Source: Pleurostoma richardsiae (Eukaryota; Ascomycota; Sordariomycetes; Calosphaeriales; Pleurostomataceae). From it: a stretch of DNA of 64,000 nt. This document shows positions 9,809-21,082 of this stretch, piece by piece. Where the stretch lies: the NCBI GenBank assembly GCA_030052745.1, contig JANBVO010000036.1, forward strand, positions 343,282-407,281, in the 5' to 3' direction. Below the pieces are notes generated by a model, which worked only from the letters and a program-made list of their open reading frames with translations, was not told where the DNA came from and did no database searches. Position numbers and translations under genes: made by a program. The stretch's first letter is position 1, and the number at the start of each line of letters is the position of its first letter.

Positions 9809-12442
9809 AATGGGAACTCGCAATACATCTGGCCAGAGGCTCACATCGATTTGCGCCCGGCAGATCTGGACGGCGTGAAGAAAGTTCTGGGGCAAGATCA
9901 GCGGCATTTACAAACCATGCCTTCATACTTAAATTACTGTTTATGGGAGTGGCCCGGGCCGCATCGTTTCGGTACAAGTCCTTTGTCCCGAGTGCGTAAT
10001 CCTCAGGGTTACACTTTGTATGACTCGGTGTCTCACTTGGTTGACCTCGTTCCGGTGCCATGTGGTGGTAGCCGGGGTGGGTAGGCACTACTATCTGCGG
10101 AGCTGTGGTTCCCTCTCGGGCAACTTCTAGGGGCCCAAGACACTTTCTAGGCAAGAGATGCCTGCCTTAATAGACATAGTATATTCCATGCTTCGAGCGG
10201 ATCTCGTCTGCTGTACTATGGTAGAACATTTGTTCGGTGGCGGAAAACAGCACCAAACTCATTTTCTCCGTGGAGGTGCAGGATGGAATGGCACCATCCT
10301 TCGCTAGCACCGGTTGCCGGCCGCCGGATTTGCCGTGTTTCGCCCGATCTTTTCCTTCAAGCATTCACGGCAGCTAGTTGAGCAGCTAGTTGAGCAGCCG
10401 AGCGGCAAACGAGAAGATATACGGCGATTCCCAAGGGATTCTTACGGCATGGTAAGCTGTCTATGGTCGCCCAAGTCGCCCAGGTTGCTCGGGGCTGTCC
10501 AGGTTTGCTCCCAACGATTCTACTTGTCAATGTTTATCAAAAAGGAAACCGCAGCGCAGCGAGACAAACCGCGGGGGACGAGAAGGGTTCCTGAGGCGCA
10601 GACCCAGGTCCAGGTGGATATCATCGAAGTTGGGTCCCGAACGTTTCGCTTAGCAGTAGCCCCTGAATGCCGCGAGGGGATGCATGTCCCTGCTACCCAA
10701 TCAATTCGATCGTGACCCACACGGTTGGAAGCCACTGGTAGGGGAAGAGGCGAGATATCATTGCGTGTACTTTGTATCGATCTTGTGGACACGATGCGCC
10801 AGGCAAATCCAAAGTCCCAATCGCACGGGGTACGTCAATGCGTGCTGTAGGCAAGGGCTTTTAGTGCGGAAATCTCTGGAAATGGTCAGATGCGAGAGAC
10901 CGTTAGCGTCACATCCACGTTCTTGGAGAATTCTTGGAGACGTCGACGTCGAACTGCTCGATAGTGGCGTCCCCTTTTCGTAGAGTAGTTTTAAGCGACC
11001 GTGCGCCCATCTAACCTGCTGTTCTCGGGCAATCTGTCCGAAAGAGACCGAATTGGACAGGTAGTGAATGCTCTCCTAGATATGGCAAGGACTAGTTCCT
11101 CGAACTTGTCACCAGCAACGCTTGCACCTACCAGTACACAATTGCTTCCAGGGATTTTGTCTAGAAGCAGAGGCTATACAGTTTACGCGCGTAAAGTCTT
11201 ACATGAGCCGCATGCTACACGACACAGCATCTCCTTGCAAACACAACATAACACAAGTCGTATCTTCCTGACATCTAATATCTTAAAGTCTAGAGGACGG
11301 ATTCTGTCATATAACGTACTTGTTTTTCTCGATTCAACTTGTTGGAAAGGGGAGCCGAGGACCCCGGAGGACCCTGGTCAGTGTCGGGGGCCCTAGTCAC
11401 GATCGGACGACTTTATGTGGCAAATCTTTAGAGGATCGATACGCTTTGCATGCCAACCCTGCAACGGTATGAGGCCGTGCGGTGCCCTCCTGATGTGACC
11501 TTCGCTATCTGGGATCTCCCCCGATTTGTTAACACCAGAGCCGCATCGAGGCCAATAATACCGCATAGGCGTAACAGACTCCTAGGTCTAATGTTAAGGC
11601 TGTGCCGCGGTTCATTGGCCTGATGGAAGCTGGACTGTGGATTCAAAGGTACCATGTTCTATGGCACAGTCGTCCTTTTTATATCTCTATCCTTTCCATT
11701 GGTTTTACTCTCAAATGCGATCCTTGAGACTCAAGCCCGAAATGTTATGTGGGGATGTTCTCTGCACTAGGACTTCACTGCTGCCCCTCGTCTTGCGCTT
11801 AGACGAAGCGACCTCCGGTGTTGTGTCATTGCAAGTGGGAATTTAGCTTTGGGTGGCTCAAGCTTCATCTCGTCAGTGTCACCGCCGAGGGATCCATAAG
11901 GCCACATGGTCCAGGGATGGTCTTATCGTTCTCTAGACTACTCTATGTATTGAGAACCGTTCCGAGGCTTGATTGCGGTTCATGCTCCAAAAGTAGATGC
12001 GTGACGCTTGCGGTGAACTGCACAGCTGAGGGAAAGCCGGCAATACTAGGCGTGTGATACCGGCATGGTCTAACTACGGTATTACTGCGTGGAGACTCGG
12101 GAGAACCCACTGTTAGAGTCCACTTTGGATGCTGCCCCCTTCGGCACTGAGGCCAGGAACGATCTAACCAAGTCATCCTATCTCCGGGAGAACCTGGTCT
12201 TGCCTCGGAACCGTCTATGCTCGCTTGTCGGCCTCGTGCACCTCATTTCCGCCCATCATGGCTCTTTCCTTGATTCTTGGGAATATAATGTCAGCTTGAC
12301 CTCTCAGAGTTGCTACCAGCCTTTACTGTATTGGCTCGCACCCTCATGCCCCCGCAAGTGTGCATCCATCTGTCTCCAAAGGCGACAGACTCTTGAACTA
12401 CACCTCAAGTTTGTCCGGCTTGACAGCTTCGTGGGCTCGAGG
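9809..12442. other. Long intergenic region, no gene seen
   Basis: 2.6 kb with only short frames on both strands and no recognisable domain. It includes a small 12-bp tandem repeat (listed). The frame running into the flavo-oxidase gene from about 12089 has no ATG before 12443. Confidence 0.55.
10370..10398. repeat. 12-bp tandem repeat, about 2.4 copies
   Basis: The unit GCAGCTAGTTGA is repeated twice, followed by a partial third copy. Too short to assign a role. Confidence 0.8.
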
Positions 12443-14256
12443 ATGCAACTGTCAGACTTTACCTTGGCACTTCCCATGTGGGCCGTTGGTGCGAATGCAA
12501 GCACGTCGTGCTATTGCATGCCCAGCGATGCCTGCTGGCCGTCCGCCGATACTTGGTCGCAGTTCAACAGCACCCTGGGTGGCCGGCTTATCGCGACCGT
12601 CCCCATCGGCTCACCCTGCCACGACCCCAACTACGACGCCGATGCCTGTGCTGCCCTACAGTCCAATTGGACCCTGCCCGTACCACAGTAAGTCAACCCT
12701 TATCATCGTCGCATGCGGGCCGTGCCCAGGTGGGCTTGGACTCATCTCCTTATCCAGTCTTGAGACCTCCTCTTCGGTAATGGAGGCATACTTCGCCAAC
12801 CAAAGCTGCGACCCGTTCACTGCCCAAGAAAAGCCGTGCGTGCTCGGCAACTACGTTAGCTACGCCGTCAACGTCTCATCCACCGCCGATGTGGCTGCCT
12901 CCATCAGCTTCGCCAAGGAGAACAACATTCGCATAGTCATCCGCAACACAGGTCATGAGTATGTCGGTCCCCAGCCACCCCGCTTGAGTGCTTCTGACGA
13001 ACACGGATAGCTACTTTGGTCGCTCCACCGGTGCTGCGGCCTTGGCCATCTGGACACACTACCTCACCTCCACCGAGGTGACCACCTGGTCTGACTCCAC
13101 CTATTCCGGTCCAGCTATGAAGTTTGGCGCTGGTGTGCTAGGATACACGGCCACTGCGGCGGCGCACGACGCCGGTCTCGTCGTTGTCGGCGGCGAGTGC
13201 CCCACAGTCGGCCTGGCTGGCGGTTACACCCAGGGTGGTGGCCACTCGGTCCTGTCGACCACATTTGGGCTTGCAGCCGATCAGACCCTCCAGTTCGAGG
13301 TGGTGACTGCTTCTGGCACAGTTGTGAACGCTTCCCAAACTGAGAATTCTGACTTGTACTGGGCCTTGAGCGGCGGCGGCCCGGGAACCTACGGTGTCGT
13401 GACCTCCCTGACTGTGCGCGCTTTCCCCGAGGCCACTATTGGCGGCGCGGCCATCACCTTGGCTGCCGCGTATACCACCACTGAGCTGTTTAATGAGGCT
13501 GTCACAGCATTCCACGGCATGCTGCCCAACATGTCGGACCTCGGCGCCAACGTTGCCTACCTGCTTACGAACCAGTACCTGGCGGTGAACCCGGTTACTG
13601 TATACAACAGCACAGCAGATTACGTCGAGAACGTTGTCTTGGCGCCTTTTGTCGCGAAACTGGCAACACTTGGCGTACCGGCCAGCATCAGCTACTCGGA
13701 GCTGTCGTACGCGGAGCACTATGAGACGTACATGGGGCCTTTGCCCAACGGCCACCTCGCCGTCGAGAGCTACCAGTTCGGCAGTCGGCTGATCCCGCGC
13801 AGCGTGGTCGAGACCGACAATGATGCCTTCAACGAGGTCGTGCAGAACCTGACGTCCAATGGCATCATCGCCGGCGGCACGGCGGGGAGCTACGGAAACG
13901 TGAACGGCGTGGACAATGCGGCACACCCTGCGTGGCGGGACGCCATCATGCAGCTGCAGCTTGCGAGTGTGTGGGATAATGACCCCGATGCATGGGACTC
14001 CATGCTGGCGGCACAGAAGCAGATGACAGACGAGTTCGTCCCGCAGCTGATGGCTATTACCCCGGGCAGTGGGACGTACGTCAACGAGGCGGACTTTAAC
14101 CAGCCGAACTGGAAAGAAGACTTCTTTGGCGACAACTACGATAAACTCTTGACGATCAAGGAGAAATGGGATCCAGATGGCGTGTTCTATATTCTCAAAG
14201 GCGTGGGTAGTGATGCTTGGACTGTGGCTGCGGATGGGAGGATGTGCCGCGTTTGA
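12443..14256 (+). CDS. Secreted berberine-bridge-type FAD-linked oxidoreductase
   Basis: Flavo-oxidase with an FAD_binding_4 domain and a C-terminal BBE domain, 563 aa. Exons are 12443-12687, 12758-12958 and 13011-14256 (introns GTAAGT...CCAG and GTATGT...ATAG). The joins recreate the conserved NTGHDYFGRS. That His and the Cys in GGECPTVGLAGG are the two residues that bind FAD covalently in bicovalent BBE-like enzymes. GGYTQGGGHS and the closing KEKWDPDGVFY of the BBE domain are also present. The first ATG in frame is at 12443; residues 1-20 are only a weak signal peptide, so a further upstream exon is possible. Such enzymes oxidise carbohydrates or secondary metabolites, making H2O2. The substrate is unknown. 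Confidence 0.88.
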
Positions 14257-15649
14257 TGGGGATAAAGCTAGTGATGCGTAGCTCACAATAATGGAGTCAC
14301 ATGCAGAGTTAATGAGGCAAATATGAACCCAACAACAGCACTCTGAACATCCAAGACCCTTCTGAACACTTTTGTTCCATTTTCTTTGTGCGGCCAGTGA
14401 CCCCACGGTCCATATTGGACGTGGGGTTGCAGTCAAGCATGGGAGGAACCTGGCCCACTGCCTGTATTCGTGACAGAAGGACTTCTACAGGAACTTGCAA
14501 GTGAGTATGAGCCGTGAGTACTCGTATACGCGCTATCATACTACGTGGAATATAATGCTCGTGAGTGTGAGTGTTATCATCATCCTAGATTTTACTGACG
14601 AACGATCTAGCTCATTGTATCGTTTTCGAATCTGCTCCCTGTAATCAAACCAACTACATGGTAGTCACGCCCTTCGTATTTGGTGGGAGAACTGTCCCGT
14701 TACAAAGTTACTGGGTTAAAACGAATTCATAGGATCCCTTCTCGCAGCCATTACATTGGCACATCTGTCCTCGTGAGCAGTTCTCATGACTTAGTGAAAG
14801 GTGTATCGAACGTACTTGTGTGCCAGGACTAACAACGTCTTCTGTAACAGCATCATAATTATAAATATCAACGTAGCTACTTCGGATACTGTCGCTACAG
14901 GTAACCCAATCTTCACTCTAAACGTAGTAGCGTAGGACGAGGTATATATCTCTACAGTACTAGCGTACGTTGTTCTAAGGACATACTTCAGGAACTGTAC
15001 ACGATAAATGGTATCACTAATTGGGGCAGTAACTATCTTGGTCACGATGGAGAATACCACGTTGGAGATGAGTCCATCAACTTACCTTGTCCATGGGGCA
15101 AATAGCCCAATATCCACAGGTTATGTTTTTCCTAGATGAGTTCGCCCACAACTCAACCATGGAGTTTGTCGTACTGAATTTCCTTAAATTATGGTACAGA
15201 CTTTCCGTTCACAGGAAGCAGTTAAGCTTCAAATTGCAAAGGAGATCAAATTTGTTTCGTCGTGGATCGAATGCTCCTGGACATACTCCGTAACGTCATG
15301 AGGCGGAAAGAGGCTGTTCAGACCCAGGGAATCATCAACTCCTCTGGTCAATGGCTCGTGGAACAGCAGCCCCGTCCATTATCGCTGGCCAGCTAATGAA
15401 TTGAGACACTTTTTTCAATAGACTGTCAATGTGCCTCGTAGCGTGCAAGCAGTGTCTTTAACTCCGATCCTTTCTCGCTATCCCCGTTAAACTCCGGAAG
15501 CCTGCGTCCACAGCCGGAGCTCGACCTACTCCAACGCCTGAGTTGGAACATGCTCTTTATAATGACAGTGATATCTGCTCCGGCCCGAAGTTTGACGAAT
15601 CTTTATAGACTCTCTGTCAGACCCTGGATAAAAGCCAACCCCACCAGCA
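14257..15649. other. Intergenic, no supported gene
   Basis: 1.4 kb, AT-rich in the middle. A hydrophobic minus-strand frame at 14791-15060 could be the relic of a transporter, but no motif proves it. Confidence 0.5.
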
Positions 15650-16438
15650 ATGGCCGACCAAAAGAAGTACGCCGATAAACTCAAAGGGGACCGTGTCCTC
15701 GTCATTGGTGGCACGTCCGGCATCGGCTATGGTGTTACAGAGGCATGCATCGAAAGCGGCTGTGCCGTCATCGTCTCCGGGTCCTCTCAAGCCAGCGCCG
15801 ACCGTGCCCTCCAGAAGCTCCGAGACGCATACCCTTCAGCCAAGGACCGTATTAGCGCCTCATCTTGCAGCTTTGGCGACGAGACAACCATCGAACAAAA
15901 CATTGCGTCTCTGTTCCGAGAGGTCTCCGCGTCAGGGACAGTGGACCACATCGTATTCACGGCCGGTGATGCAATTTTGCCGACGCCCTTGGCTGAGTTT
16001 TCCGTGGACAAGATCAAGCGAGCAGGACTGGTGCGCTTCTACGCGCCTCTTCTGGTTGCTAAATACGCGACGCCTCACCTGACCGCCGGTCCGAAGTCCT
16101 CGTTCACGCTGACAAGTGGAGCTGCGCTTTACCGGCCCCATCCCGGATGGGCACTTACGGGCGGCTACCTCGCCGGCCTACAGGGAGTGATGAGGTCTCT
16201 GGCGCTGGAAATGAGACCAGTGAGGGTGAATCTCATAGTCCCAGGCTTGGTGGATACGGAGATGTGGAACATGGACGAGGAGACGAAGCAAATGATCTTT
16301 GAGGCCATGAGGGCCAAGACGATGACCGGAGTCGTGGGGAGAGTGGAAGACGTCGCGCAGAGTTACCTAGGGGTGATGAAGGACTGGAACTGCACTGGTT
16401 CAGTTGTCGATACCCATAGCGGGCAACTGCTGATGTAG
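15650..16438 (+). CDS. Atypical short-chain dehydrogenase/reductase (SDR)
   Basis: Single-exon, 262-aa Rossmann-fold protein of the classical SDR length. The nucleotide-binding motif GGTSGIG is at residues 20-26, and the conserved Ser is at about 156 (TSG). RVNLIVPG (192-199) follows the expected helix. Alignment to the invariant helix (RSLALEM) puts Thr170 and Leu174 where the catalytic Tyr and Lys of YxxxK should be. The protein therefore keeps the cofactor site but not the standard proton relay. It may be a reductase with a different mechanism, a binding protein, or a member of a known fungal Tyr-less subgroup. No signal peptide, so cytosolic. It lies 1.4 kb downstream of the flavo-oxidase in the same orientation. 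Confidence 0.85.
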   Translation: MADQKKYADKLKGDRVLVIGGTSGIGYGVTEACIESGCAVIVSGSSQASADRALQKLRDAYPSAKDRISASSCSFGDETTIEQNIASLFREVSASGTVDHIVFTAGDAILPTPLAEFSVDKIKRAGLVRFYAPLLVAKYATPHLTAGPKSSFTLTSGAALYRPHPGWALTGGYLAGLQGVMRSLALEMRPVRVNLIVPGLVDTEMWNMDEETKQMIFEAMRAKTMTGVVGRVEDVAQSYLGVMKDWNCTGSVVDTHSGQLLM

Positions 16439-17148
16439 GTGACTACCATTCTCCAGATAGTCTAAGTAGAACGACAACCGAAGTAATGGACTCGGTCTTA
16501 TTATCGAGACTGTCATATCTTGCACTGGAATCCGCTCGTCCGGAGCGGCGGATCCCGGCGGACCGAGGCGGACCGGAACGGACCCACAGGAGGATTGGGA
16601 TCCGGCTCCGCCCCGCCTTGAATCTGGATCCGGCTGAAGTCTGGGACTGATCCGCCGGTCCCTTTGTGAAAGCCACTTCGGATCCGGGTCCGTCTGTCAA
16701 CTTCTTTCCGTCATATTTAACACGTACAAGCAACTAGAGAGGTTGGAGCATCTAATCAGTCCATTTTCTCATTGGTTTTCGTCACTCGGCTAGTATCTCG
16801 ATTTGAAAGCGATCTAGGGGCCGCGCAATATGACAGCGTCGACTCTCCCGGGGCCCGTTTAGTAACAGCGGAGAAGGCATATAAGGAAGCTGGACACATG
16901 GTCTATCTCGAGATGTCGATTCGTGTATTGTGACACAACCGGTCGCAACCAGAATCACGGTATCGACTGTTTTCACTTTGTATCTTCTCCCACCGGCAAG
17001 CCTCAGCAGTCTGGCTGTTCATTCTTCAATGGACGTGACAAGGCAGAGCTGAGCTGAAAGGGATTTAATATAGTTCTGCATCTCCCAGTCGACCGTACGA
17101 ACTACCGTCTCTCAGAATCTCCTCTCAAGTGGAAGCGTTATGCTTGTA
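16439..17148. other. Intergenic with GC-rich repeat patch
   Basis: 710 bp between the SDR stop and the end of the minus-strand secreted gene. It contains the GGATCCGG-rich patch listed next; otherwise nothing was recognised. Confidence 0.6.
16535..16695. repeat. Degenerate GC-rich patch of GGATCC/CGGACC words
   Basis: About 160 bp packed with variants of CGGATCC, CGGACC and their complements. The first half reads mainly as CGGA-type words and the second half mainly as TCCG-type words, so it could form an imperfect hairpin. It could be a small inverted-repeat element, a transcription-end structure or a cluster of CGG half-sites. No target-site duplication was identified. Confidence 0.45.
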
Positions 17149-18120
17149 TCACGCGGCTGTTGTGGTTGCCGGAACACTTGTAGCTGGCGTGCTCATGGAC
17201 GTCGTAGCCGTCGGAGCGGCCGTACTGCTGCTTGTGCTCTTCACCACCGTCGCCTGCACAACCTGGCCGAGGGCGTTGAAGATGATGTTGACAAGCGCCC
17301 CGAGTGGACCATACTCGTATGTCTTCTGCACCAAACCTCCGGATAGCGTCTCGGCTTGCCCCGTAAATGTCATATTTTGCTCATAGTTGCCAACGATGGA
17401 GCTGAGGATGCCGCCCGCGTCACCGACCACCTCCTGAACAATGTTGCCGAGGTTGTCGATGATGAAGTTGAGCTTTGTGCCGCCTTGTACGATGGAACCC
17501 AGCAGGCCGTCAACGGCGCCGACCACCTCGGTCACGACGTCCGTCACCTCGTTAAGCAGGTTAATGAGCAGGGGATTGAGATCGAGAGAGGCTAGAGTGC
17601 GGTTCACGATCTCCACCAGGTGCCCGAGCCGAATGATCAGCTCGAGCTGTGCTTCCACGTCGGCAATGGTAATATTGACCTTGGAGATGCCGACCTGCAC
17701 CCCCGCGTTGATGGAGACCAAGTTTGCTACTTCGGCAGCAAGGTTGATTTCGGCCTGAAGATTGTCTACGTCCAGCTCGATCTTGCCGACCGAGAGGTTG
17801 GGAACGCGGAGCAGAACATCGGGGGGAGTAGATGTCGTGGAGCTGCCAGAAGACGTGACGCTCGAGCCGCCACCTCCTGAACCACCGCCTCCCGAACTCG
17901 TCGTTGCTGGTGTAGATGTCACCGTCCCGGATGCCGACCCGCTTCCTGTGAGGGCTGTCGTGGAAGCCGTGTCAGTCGCAGCGGGACTGGAATCCGTCAG
18001 GGCTGGGCTTGTTGCTGATGGTGTGGGGGCAGCGTCCGTCGTGGTGTCCGTACTCGATTGCGCCACTACCATGGTAAGTAGGGAAGCAAAGAGAAAAGTA
18101 AAAAGGCTGGTGCTCCTCAT
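17149..18120 (-). CDS. Secreted Ser/Thr-rich protein with duplicated amphipathic domain (paralogue A)
   Basis: Uncharacterised 323-aa protein on a single exon. Residues 1-20 form a signal peptide, and about 21-99 is a Ser/Thr/Pro-rich, probably O-glycosylated stalk with Gly-rich linkers. A hydrophobic-patterned domain runs from about 100 to 205. It holds two similar units of about 24 residues, at 114-137 (IELDVDNLQAEINLAAEV core) and 147-171 (VNITIADVEAQLELIIRL core), followed by the landmark SLDLNP at 178-183. A second conserved block lies at 244-293 and starts GNYEQNMTFTG. The tail is Thr-rich without a GPI-type hydrophobic end. The same domain order, with SIDLNP, occurs in the divergent gene at 19093. 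I do not recognise a named family; a cell-wall or surface-active role is inference. Confidence 0.8.
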   Translation of the reverse strand: MRSTSLFTFLFASLLTMVVAQSSTDTTTDAAPTPSATSPALTDSSPAATDTASTTALTGSGSASGTVTSTPATTSSGGGGSGGGGSSVTSSGSSTTSTPPDVLLRVPNLSVGKIELDVDNLQAEINLAAEVANLVSINAGVQVGISKVNITIADVEAQLELIIRLGHLVEIVNRTLASLDLNPLLINLLNEVTDVVTEVVGAVDGLLGSIVQGGTKLNFIIDNLGNIVQEVVGDAGGILSSIVGNYEQNMTFTGQAETLSGGLVQKTYEYGPLGALVNIIFNALGQVVQATVVKSTSSSTAAPTATTSMSTPATSVPATTTAA

Positions 18121-19092
18121 GTTCGCGGCACCAGAACCTTCCTAACGAGAGGCACTGTCAAACAAGTGAGGGAAGAAAGGCCGACGGGAGCATCAAGCTG
18201 AGAAGCTTACTTAGATTCCTACTGGGGTGCTTCTCCTAAATGATGTGAGCTACGGGGCCGTGGGCGACTATGGGGATATAAGGACGATCTCGTCAATCGG
18301 CCCTGGGCATTCCTCCACGTTCTCGAGGCACGACCAGATCTAACCTTCCAGGCTGAAAAGACTGGGCCAGGAGGCAGGGAGATGCCCGTGGCTGAACGCA
18401 ATTGCTCACAATGTGCTCACGATGTCACCATAGGCGTCTTATTGAGCCCGATATAGGGGTTAATTTCTCCTTGGTTCTGGTCATGAGGTAGGGAATCTTC
18501 CAAGTTACAGGGAGATTGTCTTCATGCGCCGTGACAGCGCCCGTCACCCTGTTGCCCCTGTCGCCCCTGCAGGGTTGCATTGAAGCGCGTTAAACCTGAT
18601 TAAAGCCTCACGAGTACTAGTCTAGTAGTTGGTGGCCATTCGGGACATTTGGTTGCAACCCCCGGATGATAAAGACCGACCTAAAATCCCTGCTGGTGAA
18701 TGCGGAGGCGGGACGTTTCAGAAGCTTATTGGGGAGATGGGCCTCTGCTTCATCCCCCCTGCTTCCCTCTGGATGTTATCTAGCATTAACTGGCCGTAAT
18801 AACAGGAATCTACCATAGTACGCCACAATGCCATCCTTCTCACGGGCCTCTGTCAGTCTAGACTTGAGGGGCCCCGCGCAAGACGTTGACAAGGGAGAGT
18901 AAAGTGACTGCGTATCAGCAGTCACCATACTTTACCCATCCTCTCCCCCCTCGTCCCCCTGACGGCCTCCGCTTACCTCGCCGTCGCTCGCCCTTGAACC
19001 TCAGCTATCCACGACCTGAAGGAAATTGTCCGCTCGGTTTCCCTGTCCCGCTTGCTTTGGTCATCAGTGATTGTGCAAACACCGTTCGTGCG
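18121..19092. promoter_or_regulatory. Divergent promoter region of the paralogous pair
   Basis: 972 bp between the two head-to-head start codons. No coding sequence was recognised. A candidate shared regulatory region; no specific site could be assigned. Confidence 0.45.
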
Positions 19093-20046
19093 ATGGTGCT
19101 CTCGTTGCGCCAGGCATTCGTCCTGCTCGTCCTTCCAATCTCTAGCTTAGCAATCCTAAACGTGGGCAGTCAGAATGCGCAGTATCAACACCATGACCGG
19201 CGACAAGATGACGGCTACATCGGCTATCATCTCGAGCACCGGGGTGATCCCGAATCAGCCGTCTATGCCACCGAAGACACGGACCCCGGTGTAGACGTCC
19301 TCGTTCCCGAGCCGGACGTCTATCTGAACGCATCTGTCAGCGTGGGCTATATCGGCATTGAGGTTGACAACATCACGGCTAAGGTGAATCTGGACGCGCA
19401 GGTGCTAAAGCTGCTGCACTTCACCGCCGGCGTGGACGCAAGCATCGACCGCGTCAAGCTGACAATCGAGAATGTCTCGGCCAAGGTGGAGCTCGAGGCT
19501 CGGCTCGAGAACGTGGTCGAGATGGTCAACGACGTGCTCCACAGCATCGACCTGAATCCCATTGTGGCTACGCTCGGGCAGGATGTCGGCCGCATCATCA
19601 ATACGACCATCGGCGACCTGACGCAACCGGTCGACAGTAACGGCAACCCGACGACGGAGAAGCGCGAGCTGGACTACAACCTCAACCACAATGTGCTGTA
19701 CAGCATCAACGACTACAGCGGGCGGACGCACACGAACCGCATCCTCGCGCAGAACGGCAGTATCTTCGACGTGTACCTCGACAACGAGGGAAGCGAGAGA
19801 GGGAGGCGGTTGGTGGGTGATTATGCGCACGACATGCGTTCCACAGGTCATAACAAGACCCTCTCCATCGACGGCCAGCCGAAGGAGTACGAACTGGGGT
19901 ACGAGTACGACCCGTATCCCGGCATCATGGTGACCGCATGGGTGTACATGAACATCGCGGGCAGGGTGACGAGAACGCAGGTCATTGCAGAGACGTGGGG
20001 CGGCGGCGGCAGCACCATCAGTGATGACGATGAGGATGACCTGTGA
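19093..20046 (+). CDS. Secreted protein with duplicated amphipathic domain (paralogue B)
   Basis: Uncharacterised 317-aa single-exon protein. The ATG at 19093 is chosen because it opens a clear signal peptide (MVLSLRQAFVLLVLPISSLA). The frame continues upstream, but only from a non-ATG codon. The shared domain starts at about residue 74 (PDVYLN). Its two similar units are at 87-110 (IGIEVDNITAKVNLDAQV core) and 120-143 (RVKLTIENVSAKVELEARL core), followed by SIDLNP at 151-156. A second block at 242-298 starts GDYAHDMRSTG and matches paralogue A. Unlike A it has no Ser/Thr stalk, and it ends with Gly-rich and acidic residues (DDDEDDL). Function unknown; the domain order and divergent arrangement support a local duplication. 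Confidence 0.8.
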   Translation: MVLSLRQAFVLLVLPISSLAILNVGSQNAQYQHHDRRQDDGYIGYHLEHRGDPESAVYATEDTDPGVDVLVPEPDVYLNASVSVGYIGIEVDNITAKVNLDAQVLKLLHFTAGVDASIDRVKLTIENVSAKVELEARLENVVEMVNDVLHSIDLNPIVATLGQDVGRIINTTIGDLTQPVDSNGNPTTEKRELDYNLNHNVLYSINDYSGRTHTNRILAQNGSIFDVYLDNEGSERGRRLVGDYAHDMRSTGHNKTLSIDGQPKEYELGYEYDPYPGIMVTAWVYMNIAGRVTRTQVIAETWGGGGSTISDDDEDDL

Positions 20047-21082
20047 GGAACTTGGGTCTGCCAGGTGAGCGAGGGCAAGGCGGCACGACGGCGCGGCGCC
20101 TGGTCTATACACGGGCTTTCCCATAGATCTCATATGGTCATGCTAAGGAGGACATTGTAGGTCTGTCTGTCTCTAGACCTCTGTGTCCGGCACAGATGAA
20201 GTACCTACTAGCGAGTGCAGCACGGGAGAGAGGCTGGCCAGCACACACAAGGCCAGCCCAGCGATATGTCACAGAGGCCAGGCCATCGCACAAGGAGGTA
20301 AACTCTTCTTTGTACATAGCACGCGGGTCTAATCAGATACGCTTCTCAAGAATACGTCGAGAATAAGCAAGGTTAGCAGTGATGCTCTATAGCATCTCAC
20401 AGCAAGATTGACGCCTGTTACCGACCTCCCTCAACCGAATCAGAATTGGCATTGCTCTTCTGAGAGTCCCCCTTAGCGACGCTCTCCCCTTCCCGCTCGC
20501 CGTCATTTCTTGATAGAGTGACGCAATATGCAGTCTAATGCTGGGTGATTGGTCGATATGCAGCCTGCCTTGGAAATTGTGCCTTACAGCTGGTATTAAG
20601 CACGGCAAGCCGTCCCCTTCGTGGTTGTCTGCCACACATTGAGATTAGCACCATATCCTGAAAGGTTTGTCTTTTCCATCACTGGTGCATGCAAGCACAG
20701 CTCGGTACCACTCTGCTCGCTATTTGCAGCCGGAAACCCAAGTCTCTCCCCAAAGATACAATCCGTTCCATACATTCACGCGTACTCTGAGTAGATGTGT
20801 GACTTTCCAGTTTACCACGATTGCAGGGTCTTCAAAGAGTATCAAGAGTGCAAGACTAAGTAATAAAAAGTAATAGGTGCATAGTCAATACTGATTCAGA
20901 TCCTTATATTGTCTTGAAGCGCGAAGTGGTACCTACTCTACCGATAAGTGCTATCGTTCACCTCCCATCCCTCAGCCGACTCTCGTCACACGGATATCAT
21001 GGTCAAATCCTCCCGTGTCACCAGTGGAATAAATGACAGCAACAAAACTCGCACGTCCCTTAGCTGCCAATTCGAAGAATAT
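20047..21082. other. Intergenic, no gene seen
   Basis: 1.0 kb between convergent genes. No family motif or RNA gene was recognised. Confidence 0.6.

Noticed and set aside
10372-10398. Possible CRISPR-like or regulatory repeat
   Set aside because: Only a 12-bp unit in about two copies without spacers; a simple tandem duplication.
13138-14436. 432-codon frame opposite the flavo-oxidase gene
   Set aside because: Antisense shadow of a GC-biased coding exon; no motifs, and the plus strand is a clear FAD-linked oxidoreductase.
14791-15060. Hydrophobic minus-strand frame of 89 codons, possible transporter relic
   Set aside because: The pattern vaguely recalls an MFS segment, but there is no diagnostic motif, no splice continuity and neighbouring frames are broken; not enough to call a pseudogene.
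19405-20133. 242-codon frame opposite paralogue B
   Set aside because: Low-complexity Val/Asp/His composition typical of antisense shadows.
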